This document shows, piece after piece, positions 21,789 to 32,478 of a DNA stretch of 64,000 bases. The translations under genes and the position numbers were made by a program. The notes beneath the pieces are model-generated. The model did no database searches. It saw nothing but the letters and a program-made list of their open reading frames with translations, and was not told where the DNA came from. Positions within the stretch are counted from its first letter, which is position 1. Each line of letters opens with the position of its first letter. Source of the DNA: Panopea generosa (Eukaryota; Mollusca; Bivalvia; Adapedonta; Hiatellidae); NCBI GenBank assembly GCA_029582155.1, contig CM055903.1, positions 41,213,353-41,277,352 on the forward strand, written 5' to 3'.

Positions 21789-22116
21789 AAAACTCTGTTT
21801 TTAAGAAATTATAAAACATGTGAAGTCATGCTTAAGTTTATAGTAGAAAATATGAGTAAACAAAAAAAAAGAAGACATTTTTGAATTTTTAAACTGATAA
21901 AAATAGCATATTTGTTATGCTTTTTGTCATAGTATATGACCATGGACATCAGAAATAGGTTGGCTTTTATTAGGTTACCCGAGTAAATATGCCCTTGTCC
22001 AAAATAGAAACAAAATTAAAGGTGCTGTAGTTTGATTTTACATTTGTACAATTAACAGCAATGATGTTAAGTGAAAGGTTATCAAAATTGCCAAGTGTCC
22101 CTTTAATCTTTAAGTT

Positions 22117-22309
22117 TTGACCAGTGGGTCCTCCATTGCCAAGTGGTCGTTAAGGCGCCATCTCAAGATCATTTACCTCCCACTGCTAAGGTAGTAGGTT
22201 CGAGTTTCGCTCCAAAAACTTTTTGTGAGAAAGTTTCCAGTTACCAGTACTTGCGGGAGGACGGTGGTTATACCTCAGTCTGAGGTTTTCCTTCACCAGT
22301 AAAAAAAAA
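22117..22309 (+). mobile_element. SINE-B, 3'-shortened
   Basis: The head 'GCCAAGTGGTCGTTAAGGCG', B box 'GGTTCGAGTTTCGC' and body 'GTGAGAAAGTTTCCAGTTAC' are clear. It ends at 'TTCACCAGT' followed by oligo-A, before the usual TATGCCATATATAACC segment. The leading 'GTTTTGACCAGTGGGT' is shared with the copy at 45371. Confidence 0.85.
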
Positions 22310-23243
22310 ATGCATTGTTACTATAGGTTATTATAGGTTGATGTGTGTTCGAAAAGATTTATGTTGTCATTTTAGCTTTGTGCAACATGGAGCATCTAAT
22401 AATCATGATTATCATTGTTCCTAAGAAGCCTTATTTCTGACGTCAGCACAATATTGATGACACAATAGTATTTACTGTCAGTATTCCATGCGTTTAAATG
22501 TGCAAAATCTTAAAGTAGAAAAAAATATCTCGATATCTTCTGCAACTAATAATCTCTGAACATGATTAATCTACCATTAATGAAGACCTTTTAACACAGC
22601 TATAGCAAGATTGTGTTTCACTTAAGAATATCATTTTCCCCCTGTTCTTTTGAATTGATCCCATGTTCTGTGCCATGTGATTACCGACTTTATACATATT
22701 GGAATTTCCAAAAATCAATCGCGCAGTGCCAATTTCTCATCCAAACAATCTGCAAAGTATCGCTTTCCGTTTTCGCAGACTTTTCCCTTCCAGTTCTCTA
22801 ACCACTGAGCAAACGCACTCTTGTTTACCCAGAATGCCCTGTAAGTTTATAATTGTCTCTGAAGCTCGGATTGATATGTAATTCAAATATATTTTGTCCT
22901 ATCAAATTCAATGATGTAGGGATCATTTCTCACGCTGGGCTATGTAGAGGTCATATTGTAACTCTTTTTATGTCGAAATGAGAAATTGATCTCTAGACCG
23001 ATGATACAGATGAAGTCGTCCAATCAATAATGGCTCAATAATGACTTTTAGTGTTATGAACATGCTGCCATTCTTGTAAGAAAACTCTCCCCAGGTAATT
23101 AGAAGGCTACGAAAGCTGTACGTATGAAAATGTCTCTCTGTTTTTGTTAAATTAACTCAGTCTAATGATTCATGTTCCTTCATTTGATATATTTATTATC
23201 TAAGTATGTTATACTATTTCATTTTCACAAAGGTTGTTGTATG
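22310..23243. other. no gene seen; unique AT-rich DNA
   Basis: The small + ORFs at 22613-22881 overlap one another and lack domain or splice support. Confidence 0.45.
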
Positions 23244-23335
23244 TTGTATGGTGTTTATCGTTGCTTTCAACAATTTTTCAGTTATATTGCGACAGTATCA
23301 ACTTGAAACAGTATTCTAAGTGCTGCCACACTGGA
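23244..23335 (-). mobile_element. SINE-D 3' fragment
   Basis: 'GTTGCTTTCAACAATTTTTC', 'AGTTATATTGCGACAGT' and 'CAGTATTCTAAGTGCTG' match the copy at 20047. The head part is missing. Confidence 0.75.
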
Positions 23336-23422
23336 GTCCCCACATTTATAAGGGGTGTTGATATAAAATTACAACTTTATAGGCAAACGATGCAGACCCT
23401 GGCCAGACTTCAAGGTAACGGC

Positions 23423-23566
23423 TGCCATGACACGTGTGGTGTCCTTGAACAAGACACTTTACCTGCATACTGATATGCTTTGGTTTTACCAAGGAAGACT
23501 GCAAGTGTGAATGGTCCAAGTTGAAAGAAGTTGTTTCACAATCAATGTAAAATATATAAGTTTACA
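23423..23566 (+). mobile_element. SINE-C, 5'-truncated
   Basis: It begins within the body ('GTGTCCTTGAACAAGACACT') and reaches 'TTTCACAATCAATGTAAAAT' and 'ATATAAGT'. The tRNA-like head is gone. It lies about 90 bp after the SINE-D fragment. Confidence 0.8.
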
Positions 23567-24298
23567 ACCTTAAGTTAATTCACAAGTAGATCTGAACTTT
23601 CATTGTTTACATGTATTTGGTCTCATGAAAATGAAAAGCAGTCTAAGAGTTACCATATTTCAAGCTTTTTAACATTTCATGTAAATCTCTATTAAAAAAA
23701 AAAGCAACATTCTTTTTGAAGTTTCAGTTAAAAGTATCATGCTAACCTCTGAGGGCATCCTGTTTCTTGTCAAACTATTCATCCAAGAAGTTATATTGTT
23801 ACTTAAGACCAGTTAAAACAGTATTGGCTAGGAGAACATTTACCAAATTACACGTCTGCAAGAGCCCGCAACTTAAATTGTCTTCTCAATGTATTTCCGT
23901 ATAGATTTACTTACCGATATTAATGGAAGCACTTAAAGAGACTGGTGCTGGGTGCGAAATGTCAAACATGCTATCTGAGTGAAATAAACAGATATATGGT
24001 AAAACTATGGTATTTTTTTTTTCTTTTCCTTGTTTTTTATAGGTCCTCAGTGGGCATCAAATTATAAACATATTGAAGGTTTATTCTGGGGCTAGACAGA
24101 CACAAATCAAAGAAAAAAGAGAAAAAAATGAAATGGAGATATATGTCATATAGAATGGTTTACAAGCAAGAGATAGGAGATACGATGTTATTGAAACATC
24201 TGATACTTTTTCAAACACTTCCTCAATTTATTTTTCAAATGAAGATATTTATGTGCAAAAAGGTACATTCAAAATATATATGTAGTGCATCTGCTGAA
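23567..24298. other. no gene seen; unique AT-rich DNA
   Basis: The ORF at 24128-24322 runs into the following SINE-A head and is not a gene. Confidence 0.45.
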
Positions 24299-24596
24299 AG
24301 CCGGGCTCGATTAGCTTGGTAAGAAGCACGTCTGACTTTCAATCCAGGGATCATTATTTCAAATCCCAGCTCGGCCACAGTCTCCGTGATGATTAATATA
24401 TGACATTGTGTCTCATTATCATTTGATTCAAGTGAGAAAGTTCTCAGTTACTTGCGGAGATTGGGTTTGCTCGAGTACTGGTTAACATTTCAGGATTCCA
24501 GGAAACAGCAGTTAGGTTTATAATTGCTCATCTGTTAGCACTTGATGGCATAAAAATTACCCTTGAAATTCAATCAATCAATCAATCAATCAATCA
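24299..24596 (+). mobile_element. SINE-A, full length, diverged
   Basis: The head is 'GCCGGGCTCGATTAGCTTGG'. The body has 'CAGTCTCCGTGATGATTAAT', 'CATTTGATTCAAGTGAGAAAG' with one word lost, and 'GGTTTGCTCGAGTACTGG'. The end is a pure (ATCA)n tail of about seven units. Confidence 0.85.
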
Positions 24597-24604
24597 CCAT
24601 ATCA

Positions 24605-24760
24605 AAGCATCTGCTAGAGTGCATAGTGGTAGAGCATCAGAAGGGTTATTAGTTTGATCCCTTCATGGTCTTTTATAATGTCCTTTTGCAAGACCATTGT
24701 GAACACATGCTTAGTACTTGTTCAGCGCAGAAGACTATGTGATTAATAGTAATTTTCCTG
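24605..24760 (+). mobile_element. SINE-C, degraded
   Basis: 'GTGGTAGAGCATCAGAAGGG', 'GTCCTTTTGCAAGACCATTG' and 'ATGCTTAGTACTTG' are in family order. The 3' end is diverged. It directly follows the SINE-A tail. Confidence 0.65.
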
Positions 24761-24769
24761 CACTCACAG

Positions 24770-24965
24770 TGTCCACTCTTTCTTGGTTAATGCTTAGCGG
24801 CTGAGCAATCTGAAGGTTATGTACCTCTCACCACTGAAACCATGGTTTGTCCAAAGACTTTATAAGAGAAAGTTTATCAAATACTTGTGGACATATTCTC
24901 TTCAGAACCATTCTGGAATCTTCCTCCACCAATAAAACTGCATGTGGTGTAATTATAACCTGTTA
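24770..24965 (+). mobile_element. SINE-B, degraded
   Basis: Traces of the head ('GCGGCTGAGCAATCTGAAGG') are followed by 'TACCTCTCACCACTGAAACC', 'TATAAGAGAAAGTTTATCA' and 'ATCTTCCTCCACCAATAAAA'. Third in a run of three adjacent SINEs. Confidence 0.65.
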
Positions 24966-25621
24966 TGTATAAATCACAGGTTCACTCCCTCCTTTGCAAA
25001 CAGATATTTTTCAAAGTTGTTAAAAGGTTACAAAATGTCATTCAATTCAATTTTATTCCTGCACATAAACAGTCCTGGCTGATTTACAGGCATGCCATCA
25101 GAACTTCAGCACGAGAAAATCAGCGAAAATCCGTTACTTTATAAAACAAATGCTTTGAGATGTAACTTTAAAACAGCTGCTGGCCTATGTCATTGATTTT
25201 TAATTTATCTCTATAAGAATGTTCTGATGTTGATTACGGATTTTCACAAATCTTCTCCCGTATTTTCTGAACAATCTTTGATGCGGTTTACATTAAGGAA
25301 TGGAACAGTTGCCTATACCATTCATGGTGTAGAATTAAATCTTCGGCTTAAAGGAATTTGCCTTTTATAACGAATACAAATTATCTGCTACTTTGTGGAA
25401 ATTTTTTTTGTTAAAGTGTCCTTTTTTTTTCTTGCTACTTTTTTCATCTCGTTACTTGATACGAATTTATTGAACTTGTTTTTTTGTTGCGAGTTTCCAT
25501 TGTCTGTGCATGAAAAATAAATTTGTCTTATTTTAGTGTCTAGGTTCACTGAAATTAATGGTGGTATTTATGCAAGGTTTCCTGCAGGAGCATGAATAGT
25601 TTGAGAGATAAACCTTATTTG
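24966..25621. other. no gene seen; unique AT-rich DNA
   Basis: Several T-rich runs at 25400-25440. No ORF or repeat of note. Confidence 0.45.
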
Positions 25622-25624
25622 TCG

Positions 25625-25815
25625 AGCCATGGTTCAGTGGTAGAGCAAAGGGCCAAGAATCAAAGGGTCATTGGTCAGATCCCCCACCACGGCAAAGTGC
25701 TGTATCCTTGAGCAAGAAACTTTATCCGCATATATATTTCCCATTCATATTCCCACTGGAGTGTAATTATTTTAAGTTGTAAAAACTTGCATCACAATGA
25801 ATGTAAAAAAAAATG
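25625..25815 (+). mobile_element. SINE-C, diverged
   Basis: The head 'GGTTCAGTGGTAGAGCAAAG', the B-box-like 'TTGGTCAGATCCCC', 'CCTTGAGCAAGAAACTTTAT' and the 3' end 'GTAAAAACTTGCATCACAAT' are present. The central segment is rearranged. Confidence 0.75.
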
Positions 25816-26281
25816 TTTACACTGAATATCTAATAGGTGTTCTTTTTACTGTGTTTGCTGTATACTTCTGCTGTCTAATGATGACATAAGCAGATTCCAT
25901 GTATTGTTAAGCCAATTATGAGCCCAGTATCACCCTGTAACACAACATTCGGTTGACAATTCGGTTGACACACCCATCATCAGTCAAAATAGAAGATTAA
26001 AGTCTAGGGATAAAGGTTTATTATAATTTAAATGAAATCTTGACAAGTCTATTTGGTATACATATTTCATTACACTTCTATACAGGATATGTTGAAAAGA
26101 TTTCTTTAGGAGTATTTTCATGGTAATTAATTTTATAAACAAGATAAAATTTCTCTTCCTCTGACATGTAGGCCAAATACAAATATGCTACGGTCTCAGT
26201 TTCAGTAAGATTGATAAAAATAAATGGATTTTTAGGGTATTTTTTCATAAAAAGTTTGATGTTTTACGCATGTTTGATAAT

Positions 26282-26590
26282 TTTTCAGTCATATATCGTG
26301 ATGGTGATGCAGGTGTCTATTCCAAGTGCTGCAACACTTAAGTTTCATGCTATTATAGATACATGGTAATGATACCCCATCCAGTCACATTATACTGACA
26401 CAGGCTACCAATTTTTCAGTCATATCCCAATGGTGATGCGGGAGTTTTTTCCAGTCTATAGACACATGGTATGATACCCAATCTAGTCACATTATACTGA
26501 CACTGGGCCAACCAGACCTAAAATTGCCCCATGAATCCAGATTGCCTTGCCTCTTAGTACCATTTTTTAGATCTTTGGTATGTCTTTTTT
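26282..26590 (-). mobile_element. SINE-D with internal tandem duplication
   Basis: The 'AATTTTTCAGTCATAT' to 'GTCACATTATACTGACAC' segment occurs at 26282-26402 and again from 26407. The second copy continues through 'GGGCCAACCAGACCTAAAAT' towards the head. This is either two adjacent truncated copies or an internal duplication. Confidence 0.75.
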
Positions 26591-26593
26591 TTT

Positions 26594-26910
26594 TCTTTTT
26601 TTTTTAATGGGATTCATCACCATTTTCAACACAATGAATGTTATATATTGACGGTTCAACACAACACTACTTCATTTCCTTATTTATTTATATTATGTAG
26701 ATAGAGTTGAACTCTTGATAACCAGGCATATCCAGTTTTATTGGTGGAGGAAGACGTCATATAACCACCGTCCTTCCGCAAGCAACTCACATCAAACTTT
26801 GTCACATGAGTTTGTGTACCAATCTGGGCTCGAATCCATGACCTCAGCAATATGAGGTAAGTTGTCATTAAACAGCGCCTTTGACATCTAAGCTACGGAA
26901 CATGTCCCTC
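26594..26910 (-). mobile_element. SINE-B with a 75-80 bp insertion
   Basis: On the minus strand it has the head near 26905, the B box ('GGATTCGAGCCCAG'), 'AGTTGCTTGCGGAAGGACGG' and the tail 'ATTGTGTTGAAAATGGTG' ending in oligo-A. An extra stretch around 26650-26727 interrupts the 3' part. The ORF at 26680-26868 lies inside it and is not a gene. Confidence 0.8.
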
Positions 26911-26969
26911 GGATGTCACATGAAAGAGTTGAAGATTTATGTTAATCTATGTAAGTGTTGCCTCATATC

Positions 26970-27144
26970 TTAACCCTTTACTCCATAGATACGCGTTTTC
27001 CCGCACCAATCACAGAAGGCCTTTGAAAACACTTCCTGCACTGTTTTCCACTCTGTCAGTTAGTATAAACACAATTCACCCAATAATTTAAAAGCCTTCT
27101 ATATTAGAGGTGTCCAAAGGCGTCTATATGAAGTAAAGGGTTAA
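26970..27144 (-). mobile_element. MITE-F, copy 2
   Basis: The ends are 'TTAACCCTTTACTCCATAGA' and 'TATATGAAGTAAAGGGTTAA'. Its interior is inverted relative to copy 1: 'GCGTTTTCCCGCACCAATC' now comes first. One hairpin arm is present. Confidence 0.85.
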
Positions 27145-27159
27145 GCATGCAAATTTATT

Positions 27160-27275
27160 TTTCTCCATTTCTATGCTTTCAGAGCAAATTAACCTGTATT
27201 AAGTAACAACCTGTCTTAAAAGGCCACTTTTGCTCCTTCCATCAGCTGGTTGCTTAAGACAAATTTGACTGTATT
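27160..27275 (-). mobile_element. MITE-H, 5'-incomplete copy
   Basis: It matches 11748-11858: 'TCCATTTCTATGCTTTCAGA', 'TAAAAGGCCACTTTTGCTCC' and the end 'AAATTTGACTGTA'. The other end is missing; MITE-F copy 2 finishes 15 bp upstream. Confidence 0.75.
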
Positions 27276-27498
27276 CATTAACGTTTTAAATCAAAGTATT
27301 TATTGTATGAAAACTATTACTATCTGCGAAGTGCATACTGTAATATTAGTAAGTCATTTAAGTACTGAGATAAACATTTCCATTTAAAACAAAATATTAT
27401 GTTTTTGCTAAAATATTATTGACTAGAAGAAATATATCGCTGAAAAAGTGTGTTTTCACCAAATAGGTATTGTAAACAATATTGGTTATGTTCTAAAC

Positions 27499-27692
27499 TT
27501 ATTTATTTTACATTGATTGTGAAATAAGTCCTTACATCTTGATCAAATCATGCTCGAAGTCTTCCTCGGTAGAATCTGTATTAAGCATAAAAAATTATGT
27601 AGATAAAGTGTCTTGCTGAAGGACACCACACATAGCCGTGATCCTGCAGTGCTTGGTCCTGAGTGCTCTACCACTGGTCCATGCCCCCCACG
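27499..27692 (-). mobile_element. SINE-C, near full length
   Basis: Read on the minus strand: the head 'CATGGACCAGTGGTAGAGCA', 'GGTGTCCTTCAGCAAGACAC', and an end 'TTTCACAATCAATGTAAAAT' plus 'AAATAA'. The minus ORF 27543-27776 covers it and is not a gene. Confidence 0.85.
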
Positions 27693-27808
27693 ATATAATA
27701 TTGGTTTTAAGTAAGGGATAATCTGAAAAACATAATTTAAGCTTAATATCAAAACTGTATCATTTAAGAAAATCAAATCTGTTTAGAAGTGAATGGCAAA
27801 TGATGAAT

Positions 27809-28036
27809 TCCATAGATATGCATTTTCCCGCACCAATCACAGAAGGCCTTTGAAAACAGTGCAGGAAGAGTTCAGATTGCTTGTAACGAGCAATCTGAAC
27901 ACTTCCTGCACTGTTTTCCACTCTGTCAGTTAATATAAACATAATTCACCCAATAATTCAAAAGCCTTCTATATTAAGTGTTCAAAGGCGTCTTTATTAG
28001 AGGTGTCCAAAGGCATTTATATATGTAAAGGGTTAA
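27809..28036 (-). mobile_element. MITE-F, copy 3, with near-perfect internal hairpin
   Basis: The right end is 'TATGTAAAGGGTTAA'; the left TTAACCCTTTACT is lost but 'CCATAGATATGC' remains. At 27852-27918 a palindrome of about 30-bp arms ('GAAAACAGTGCAGGAAGAG' and its complement) surrounds a short loop. The 'TTCAAAGGCGTCT' / 'TCCAAAGGCATTT' piece near the right end is duplicated. Confidence 0.85.
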
Positions 28037-29718
28037 AATGAGTTGTTATAAAGTCAGCTTAATTGAGTAATTTTGGCATAGAGTTTGCAAAAATTAACTT
28101 TGTGAAATACTATTATTATCAAACATAGACTGTACTTAATGTTCGTAAATTGACCCCTATTGACATATTTTTGCGTCCATTGTGGTAATTGATTTGTTTA
28201 AAAAATATCACCCGATTTTTAAGATTTTGTAGATTTGTGAATTATCTGATATCAGAACAATCGGAAACGACAGGCTAGTATTCCATATGTTTCAAGCAGT
28301 GTATTGTAATATAATTGTGAACACTTCTGTGTATGTAACCAGTCAGGCTTGATTCATACAGCATTTTGACAGCATGCGAACATGCGTCTGCCGAATAGAT
28401 TTAAATTAACTTGTACATTAACGTAAGATCTAATCTTCCAAGCTGTGGGATCCATTTTCCATTATCTACTATTTCTTAAAAATGAAAATTAGTTTGTTTA
28501 TTGAAATATAAAATGTTCAACTTTCACATCACGGCTTTAAGAATGATTAGAATATAGTCTTTATCGTCATTTATTGTGCTTGATTAGGAAAATTGCAATA
28601 AGGGTTGACATTTGTAATCGCACAGTAATTGTGCAGTGTCATAAAATGAAAAAGAGCAGTATATAAAAAGATACCCAATTTACAGTATTTATGAATAACA
28701 GTTTAAAATTTCTGTTTTTGCTTGTTCAATACAAGAATGAAAATTAGCGTAGGATAACATGTTTTTCCGATAGAACGATATGGCTGTCGAACATATCGTA
28801 TTAAGTGTATAATTATTTATTGTTTGGCTCAGAAAGCATATTAAAGTCCCCCTCTGTACACTGATGACAGTGTGATAAAATGCTACAGTTTGTGAATGAT
28901 TCTGTCTTTATGTTGAAATGTACATAAAAAATGTGGCATTATCAAGGTATTATAAGGCATGATTATTACTAAGATTAGAGAATAATAAAAAAAGTTAATC
29001 GGTTGCATCATTAAATTCACTATCTTTTTATCTATATCTGTGCCAAAAACTGTAATTACATTTTTTGACGACATAATAACGAAGAAAAAAAAAAGGACTG
29101 TCATAATTTGAAAAGTTACCCACTTTTTATGGTTTTATCAGAAAAATCAACAGGTCAAATTACATAATCTTAATTTTAAAATTAAGACATTTGCCATTAT
29201 TTGCCCGGTTTCATAGCTGATTGAGGAATGATAGCTTTAATACAAAATATTAAAATTAAAAAAAATTAATATCCACTGAGATCATGAGAGAATATGTCAT
29301 GAGAAATTGGCATGACTTTGCAAAGCAAGCGGCATTAAAAGACAACAAACAATGCATTGTGCACCATAAACAGATATCTTGTCATGCCATCATGTCCTTG
29401 AGCACTGACACTTGATTATTGCTAATGAAATCATTTCGTATTAACTCTAGCAAATTGAATTAAAATTAAATGAGCAGTGCAAACAGGCAAGGTTTGACAG
29501 AATGCTTAATTTTGTTATAATTTGGAATGATTTTGCATGTTCGGTGAACATTAACTAAAGTTTTGAATAATTAAAACAAAAATAAAATGAAAAAACCAAT
29601 TTAAAAAGTCCAACAAAATTATTTAGAAAAATGGGGTAAAATGTTTTTGACTAGTTTCCCAACTTAATACTCAGGATTTATCGTAAGCCCTTAAAAATAG
29701 ATGTAAATCTTTGGTAAT
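28037..29718. other. no gene seen; unique AT-rich DNA
   Basis: The longest repeat-free stretch so far. It is rich in TAATTA/AATTAA-like words around 29230-29480. The ORF at 28883-29104 (minus) is AT-driven and unsupported. Confidence 0.45.
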
Positions 29719-29880
29719 ACAGTCAAACCTGTCTTAAGCAGCAAGTCAATGGAATAATCAAAAGTGACCTTTTAACACAGGTTGTTGCTTAATATAGGTT
29801 AATTTGCTCTTAGCATTATAGAAATGGGAAATAGAAAATGTGGCTGTTTAATAGAGGTGACCACTTATACAGGTTTGACT
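29719..29880 (+). mobile_element. MITE-H, complete copy, opposite orientation
   Basis: Left end 'ACAGTCAAACCTGTCTTAAG', right end 'TACAGGTTTGACTTTA'. The internal 'TAATTTGCTCTTAGCATTAT' and 'GAAATGGGAAATAGAAAATG' are the complement of the 11682 copy. A TA precedes it; the right TA is degraded. Confidence 0.75.
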
Positions 29881-29932
29881 TTATATAAAAATATTTTTCT
29901 AGCTTAGTGACTTAATTGTTCTTAAGAGGTCC

Positions 29933-30045
29933 TCTGTGGCCGAGAGGTCTAAGGCGTCATCTCGCCTACCTGTCACCACTGAGGTTGTAGGTTCGAGTCC
30001 TGCTTCCTACAAAAGCTTTATGTGAGAAAGTTTGCCGGTTTATTT
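29933..30045 (+). mobile_element. SINE-B head, 3'-truncated
   Basis: A well-kept head, 'GGTCCTCTGTGGCCGAGAGG' and 'TAGGTTCGAGTCCTGC', then 'CTTTATGTGAGAAAGTTTGC', stopping before the 'TTACTTGCGGAAGG' block. The A and B boxes are intact enough to suggest Pol III promoter ancestry. Confidence 0.85.
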
Positions 30046-30363
30046 TACCATTCCCTCCCACAATCCTCCAACTGACCTGATGTGTGATGTCAATCGATCA
30101 AGTTGATAATCCAATCAGTGATCGATATTGTTTTCAGGGCCACCATTTTCCTTAGATAAGCAAACGGTCTCTAAGTAAACACTACATTATATTTATATAG
30201 GCAAACATCGTCTCGTGGAGAGTGGGCTGGATGAAGCAATAGTCGTTCTCACGTCATGCAGGTCAATTACATTCAAGGTCTGCCATTGTCCTCCATCCTC
30301 CTTTCCTTCTCTCTTAAAAGAAAAATGCTTTTATTATTAAAAGAAAATGAAGGATAGTTTAAA
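30046..30363. other. no gene seen; unique DNA
   Basis: Nothing coding. Somewhat less AT-rich at 30180-30300, without motif support. Confidence 0.4.
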
Positions 30364-30535
30364 TCTGGTTGGCTCAGTCTTAGTATAATATGACTTCAGG
30401 TGGGGTATAATTACATGTGTCTACGGTACAATTCTCCAGCTGTGGCAGAAATTTAAATACTGTCAGAAGAAGTAACTCCACACAATATGACTGAAAATTT
30501 GTTATAAGCAATGCTAAATATCATACAATACAAAA
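30364..30535 (+). mobile_element. SINE-D, head-less copy
   Basis: Opposite orientation to 20047: 'TTAGTATAATATGACTTCAG', 'GTGGGGTATAAT', and the end 'CACAATATGACTGAAAATTT', 'AAGCAATGCTAAATATCATA'. Confidence 0.75.
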
Positions 30536-30757
30536 AAAATGATATTGCACAAAGTGAGTACATAAAAAACACAATATTGCGTAAAGCAGCACTGTGAGAA
30601 ATGTGGCATACTAGATGAAATGCATAAAAAGTCAGCTCTACAAAATTTCTAATTGCATAATAAATTTATGTGCAATAATGTCACTTTCAGTTATAAGAGG
30701 AAATGAACAATTATAACTAGGTTGTTAGGGCAAATCTCACATGCGTATAAACTTTTT

Positions 30758-30890
30758 GTGTGGAGCACATAGCATTGTGGTAAATAAACAAAGGATGGGA
30801 CTGTCATGGGGGTGATCCCCCGGCATTATGGTTGGTGTTTTGTGTCTTTCTGCAAGAAGTTTTATCCACATGTTGGTGTTGTGTAGTATT
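30758..30890 (+). mobile_element. degraded SINE-C-like fragment
   Basis: 'GGAGCACATAGCATTGTGG', 'GATCCCCCGGCATTATGG' and 'TCTGCAAGAAGTTTTATCC' follow the family order loosely. The match is too weak for certainty. Confidence 0.35.
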
Positions 30891-31064
30891 TTGACCTCCA
30901 TTTTAATATGACACCAGGGTCATTTTACCACTCTAGTAAAATTACCGTCCCCCACCCCCACCCTCTTTTGTAAAACGACCATCCTCCCACATCTCTGTAT
31001 GTTTGGTGATTATCATAATTATAAATGTGTGTGACCGTAAGTTGTTCTAGCATACTTGACATTA

Positions 31065-31125
31065 ATTCAGTATATCCAGAATTAATCAGGAAGACCCCAG
31101 AATTAATCTGAGTAGAACCACCATG
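31065..31125 (-). mobile_element. short SINE-B internal fragment
   Basis: 'AGGAAGACCCCAGAATTAAT' and 'TGAGTAGAACCACCATGCG' match the reverse complement of the SINE-B centre. It forms part of the minus ORF 30925-31278, which is therefore not a gene. Confidence 0.65.
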
Positions 31126-31879
31126 CGTACAGCATTGCAGTTTATTTACATGTACTTTCATTTTAAAATTGAACAGGTTTTCTTTCTCGTATTTGCTGGA
31201 TTGAGATCTGCAAGGTTGTGTTGACGTTGGAAGCATGTCATATCTCTCGCAGTGTGATATCGCAGAGAATGTACTCATTTCTTGTCATGTAACCAATGGT
31301 AGGATTTCTGACTGTCTGTTTAAACAAGCAGAAGAGAAGTGTTAAGTCGTCCAATCAGAGCAGGTTGTCATCCAAATCAAGCCTTCAATCTGTAACATTA
31401 GGATACGAATAGCTGATTCACTTAATAGAGAGAAATTAAAGACAATTTGAAAATATTTGGAAATTTGTTTTTAATTTACACTTCACTTTGGTCTAAGTGA
31501 GATCTTCAGAGATTGGCAGTGATTCTGAAACGCGTTTTATGAAAAAAACAAACAAAAAAAAATCTATCCTTAATTTAATGTACCACTGCATGCAGCTCTT
31601 CAAGCAGTGAGTATAATATGCTACAAGCACCTGTCTGGGTGGGTTCCCAGTTTTGCAAGTTTACACTTAATATTAGGCTTCTATTTTTTTTTCATTGCAA
31701 TTTTGAGTTTTCAATTAGGCGTGTTGAAGATGCATGAAAACTTTGATAAGACCAATTAGAGCCATTTTAACTTTCTAAGTGGGTCTTCCTTTCTAAAATT
31801 GTGTTCAATTGAGGGCAGAGATGTCAACCAGTGCAAAGTGCCTAAGTACTTCTCAGGCAGCTGAAAGCTGGAAAGAATG
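31126..31879. other. no gene seen; unique DNA
   Basis: No repeat or exon recognised. Confidence 0.4.
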
Positions 31880-32025
31880 TTGTCAAAGGGGCTGTTTCAA
31901 GACACTGAGATAGCCTCGCACCGCTCAGGTCACGGATTTAAGCCCAGTTCAGTTAAAACTTTTATGTGAGGAAGTTTGTCACTTATTTATGGAAGGACAA
32001 TGGTTTTAACCAGATTCATGTATAT
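31880..32025 (+). mobile_element. SINE-B, degraded, fused to SINE-C
   Basis: 'AAGACACTGAGATAGCCTCG', 'TTTTATGTGAGGAAGTTTGTC' (19-nt core) and 'TATGGAAGGACAATGGTTTT' follow the SINE-B order; it then passes into SINE-C sequence. Confidence 0.6.
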
Positions 32026-32044
32026 ACATCTTGGTGTCATTTAA

Positions 32045-32215
32045 TAAAGAGGTTGTGAGTTTGATCCTCAGCCACGGTTTTATGTGTGTACATGAGTAGG
32101 ATATTTTATACCAATGTTGCTTAAGTACTTGTTTTACCCAGGAAGACTTAAAGCAAGATTTGTCGAGTTGTAAAAACTTGGTTCACAATTGATGTAAAAT
32201 AGATAAGTTTTAAAC
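32045..32215 (+). mobile_element. SINE-C, 5'-truncated
   Basis: It starts near the B box ('TTGTGAGTTTGATCCTC'), then 'TGCTTAAGTACTTG', 'TTTTACCCAGGAAGACTT' and 'GTAAAAACTTGGTTCACAAT' with 'AGATAAGT'. Confidence 0.8.
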
Positions 32216-32248
32216 AAAGGTATCAATCCTGTCAATGTATCAGCAATA

Positions 32249-32478
32249 TAGGGACCTTTGTGGTCAAGTAGGCGCCATCTCAAGATTGCTTACCTCTCAT
32301 GGCTAAGGTTGTAGGTTCGAGTCACGCTTGCTCCAAAATCTTTAAGTGAGAACGTGCGACTTACTGGCAGAAGAACAGTGATTCTACTCAGATTATTTTA
32401 AGGTTTTCCTCCACATACATTACCAGATATGCCATATATATCCTGAAATGTGTTGAAAATGGCGTAAAACAAAAAACA
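32249..32478 (+). mobile_element. SINE-B, nearly full length
   Basis: Head 'GGGACCTTTGTGGTCAAGTA', B box 'AGGTTCGAGTCACGC', body 'TCTACTCAGATTATTTTAAG', and the complete 3' end 'ATATGCCATATATATCCTG', 'GTGTTGAAAATGGCGTAAAA'. Confidence 0.88.

Noticed and set aside
29933..30020. Possible tRNA-Leu gene
   Set aside because: It is the head of SINE-B; the anticodon arm and acceptor end do not fit and the SINE body follows directly.
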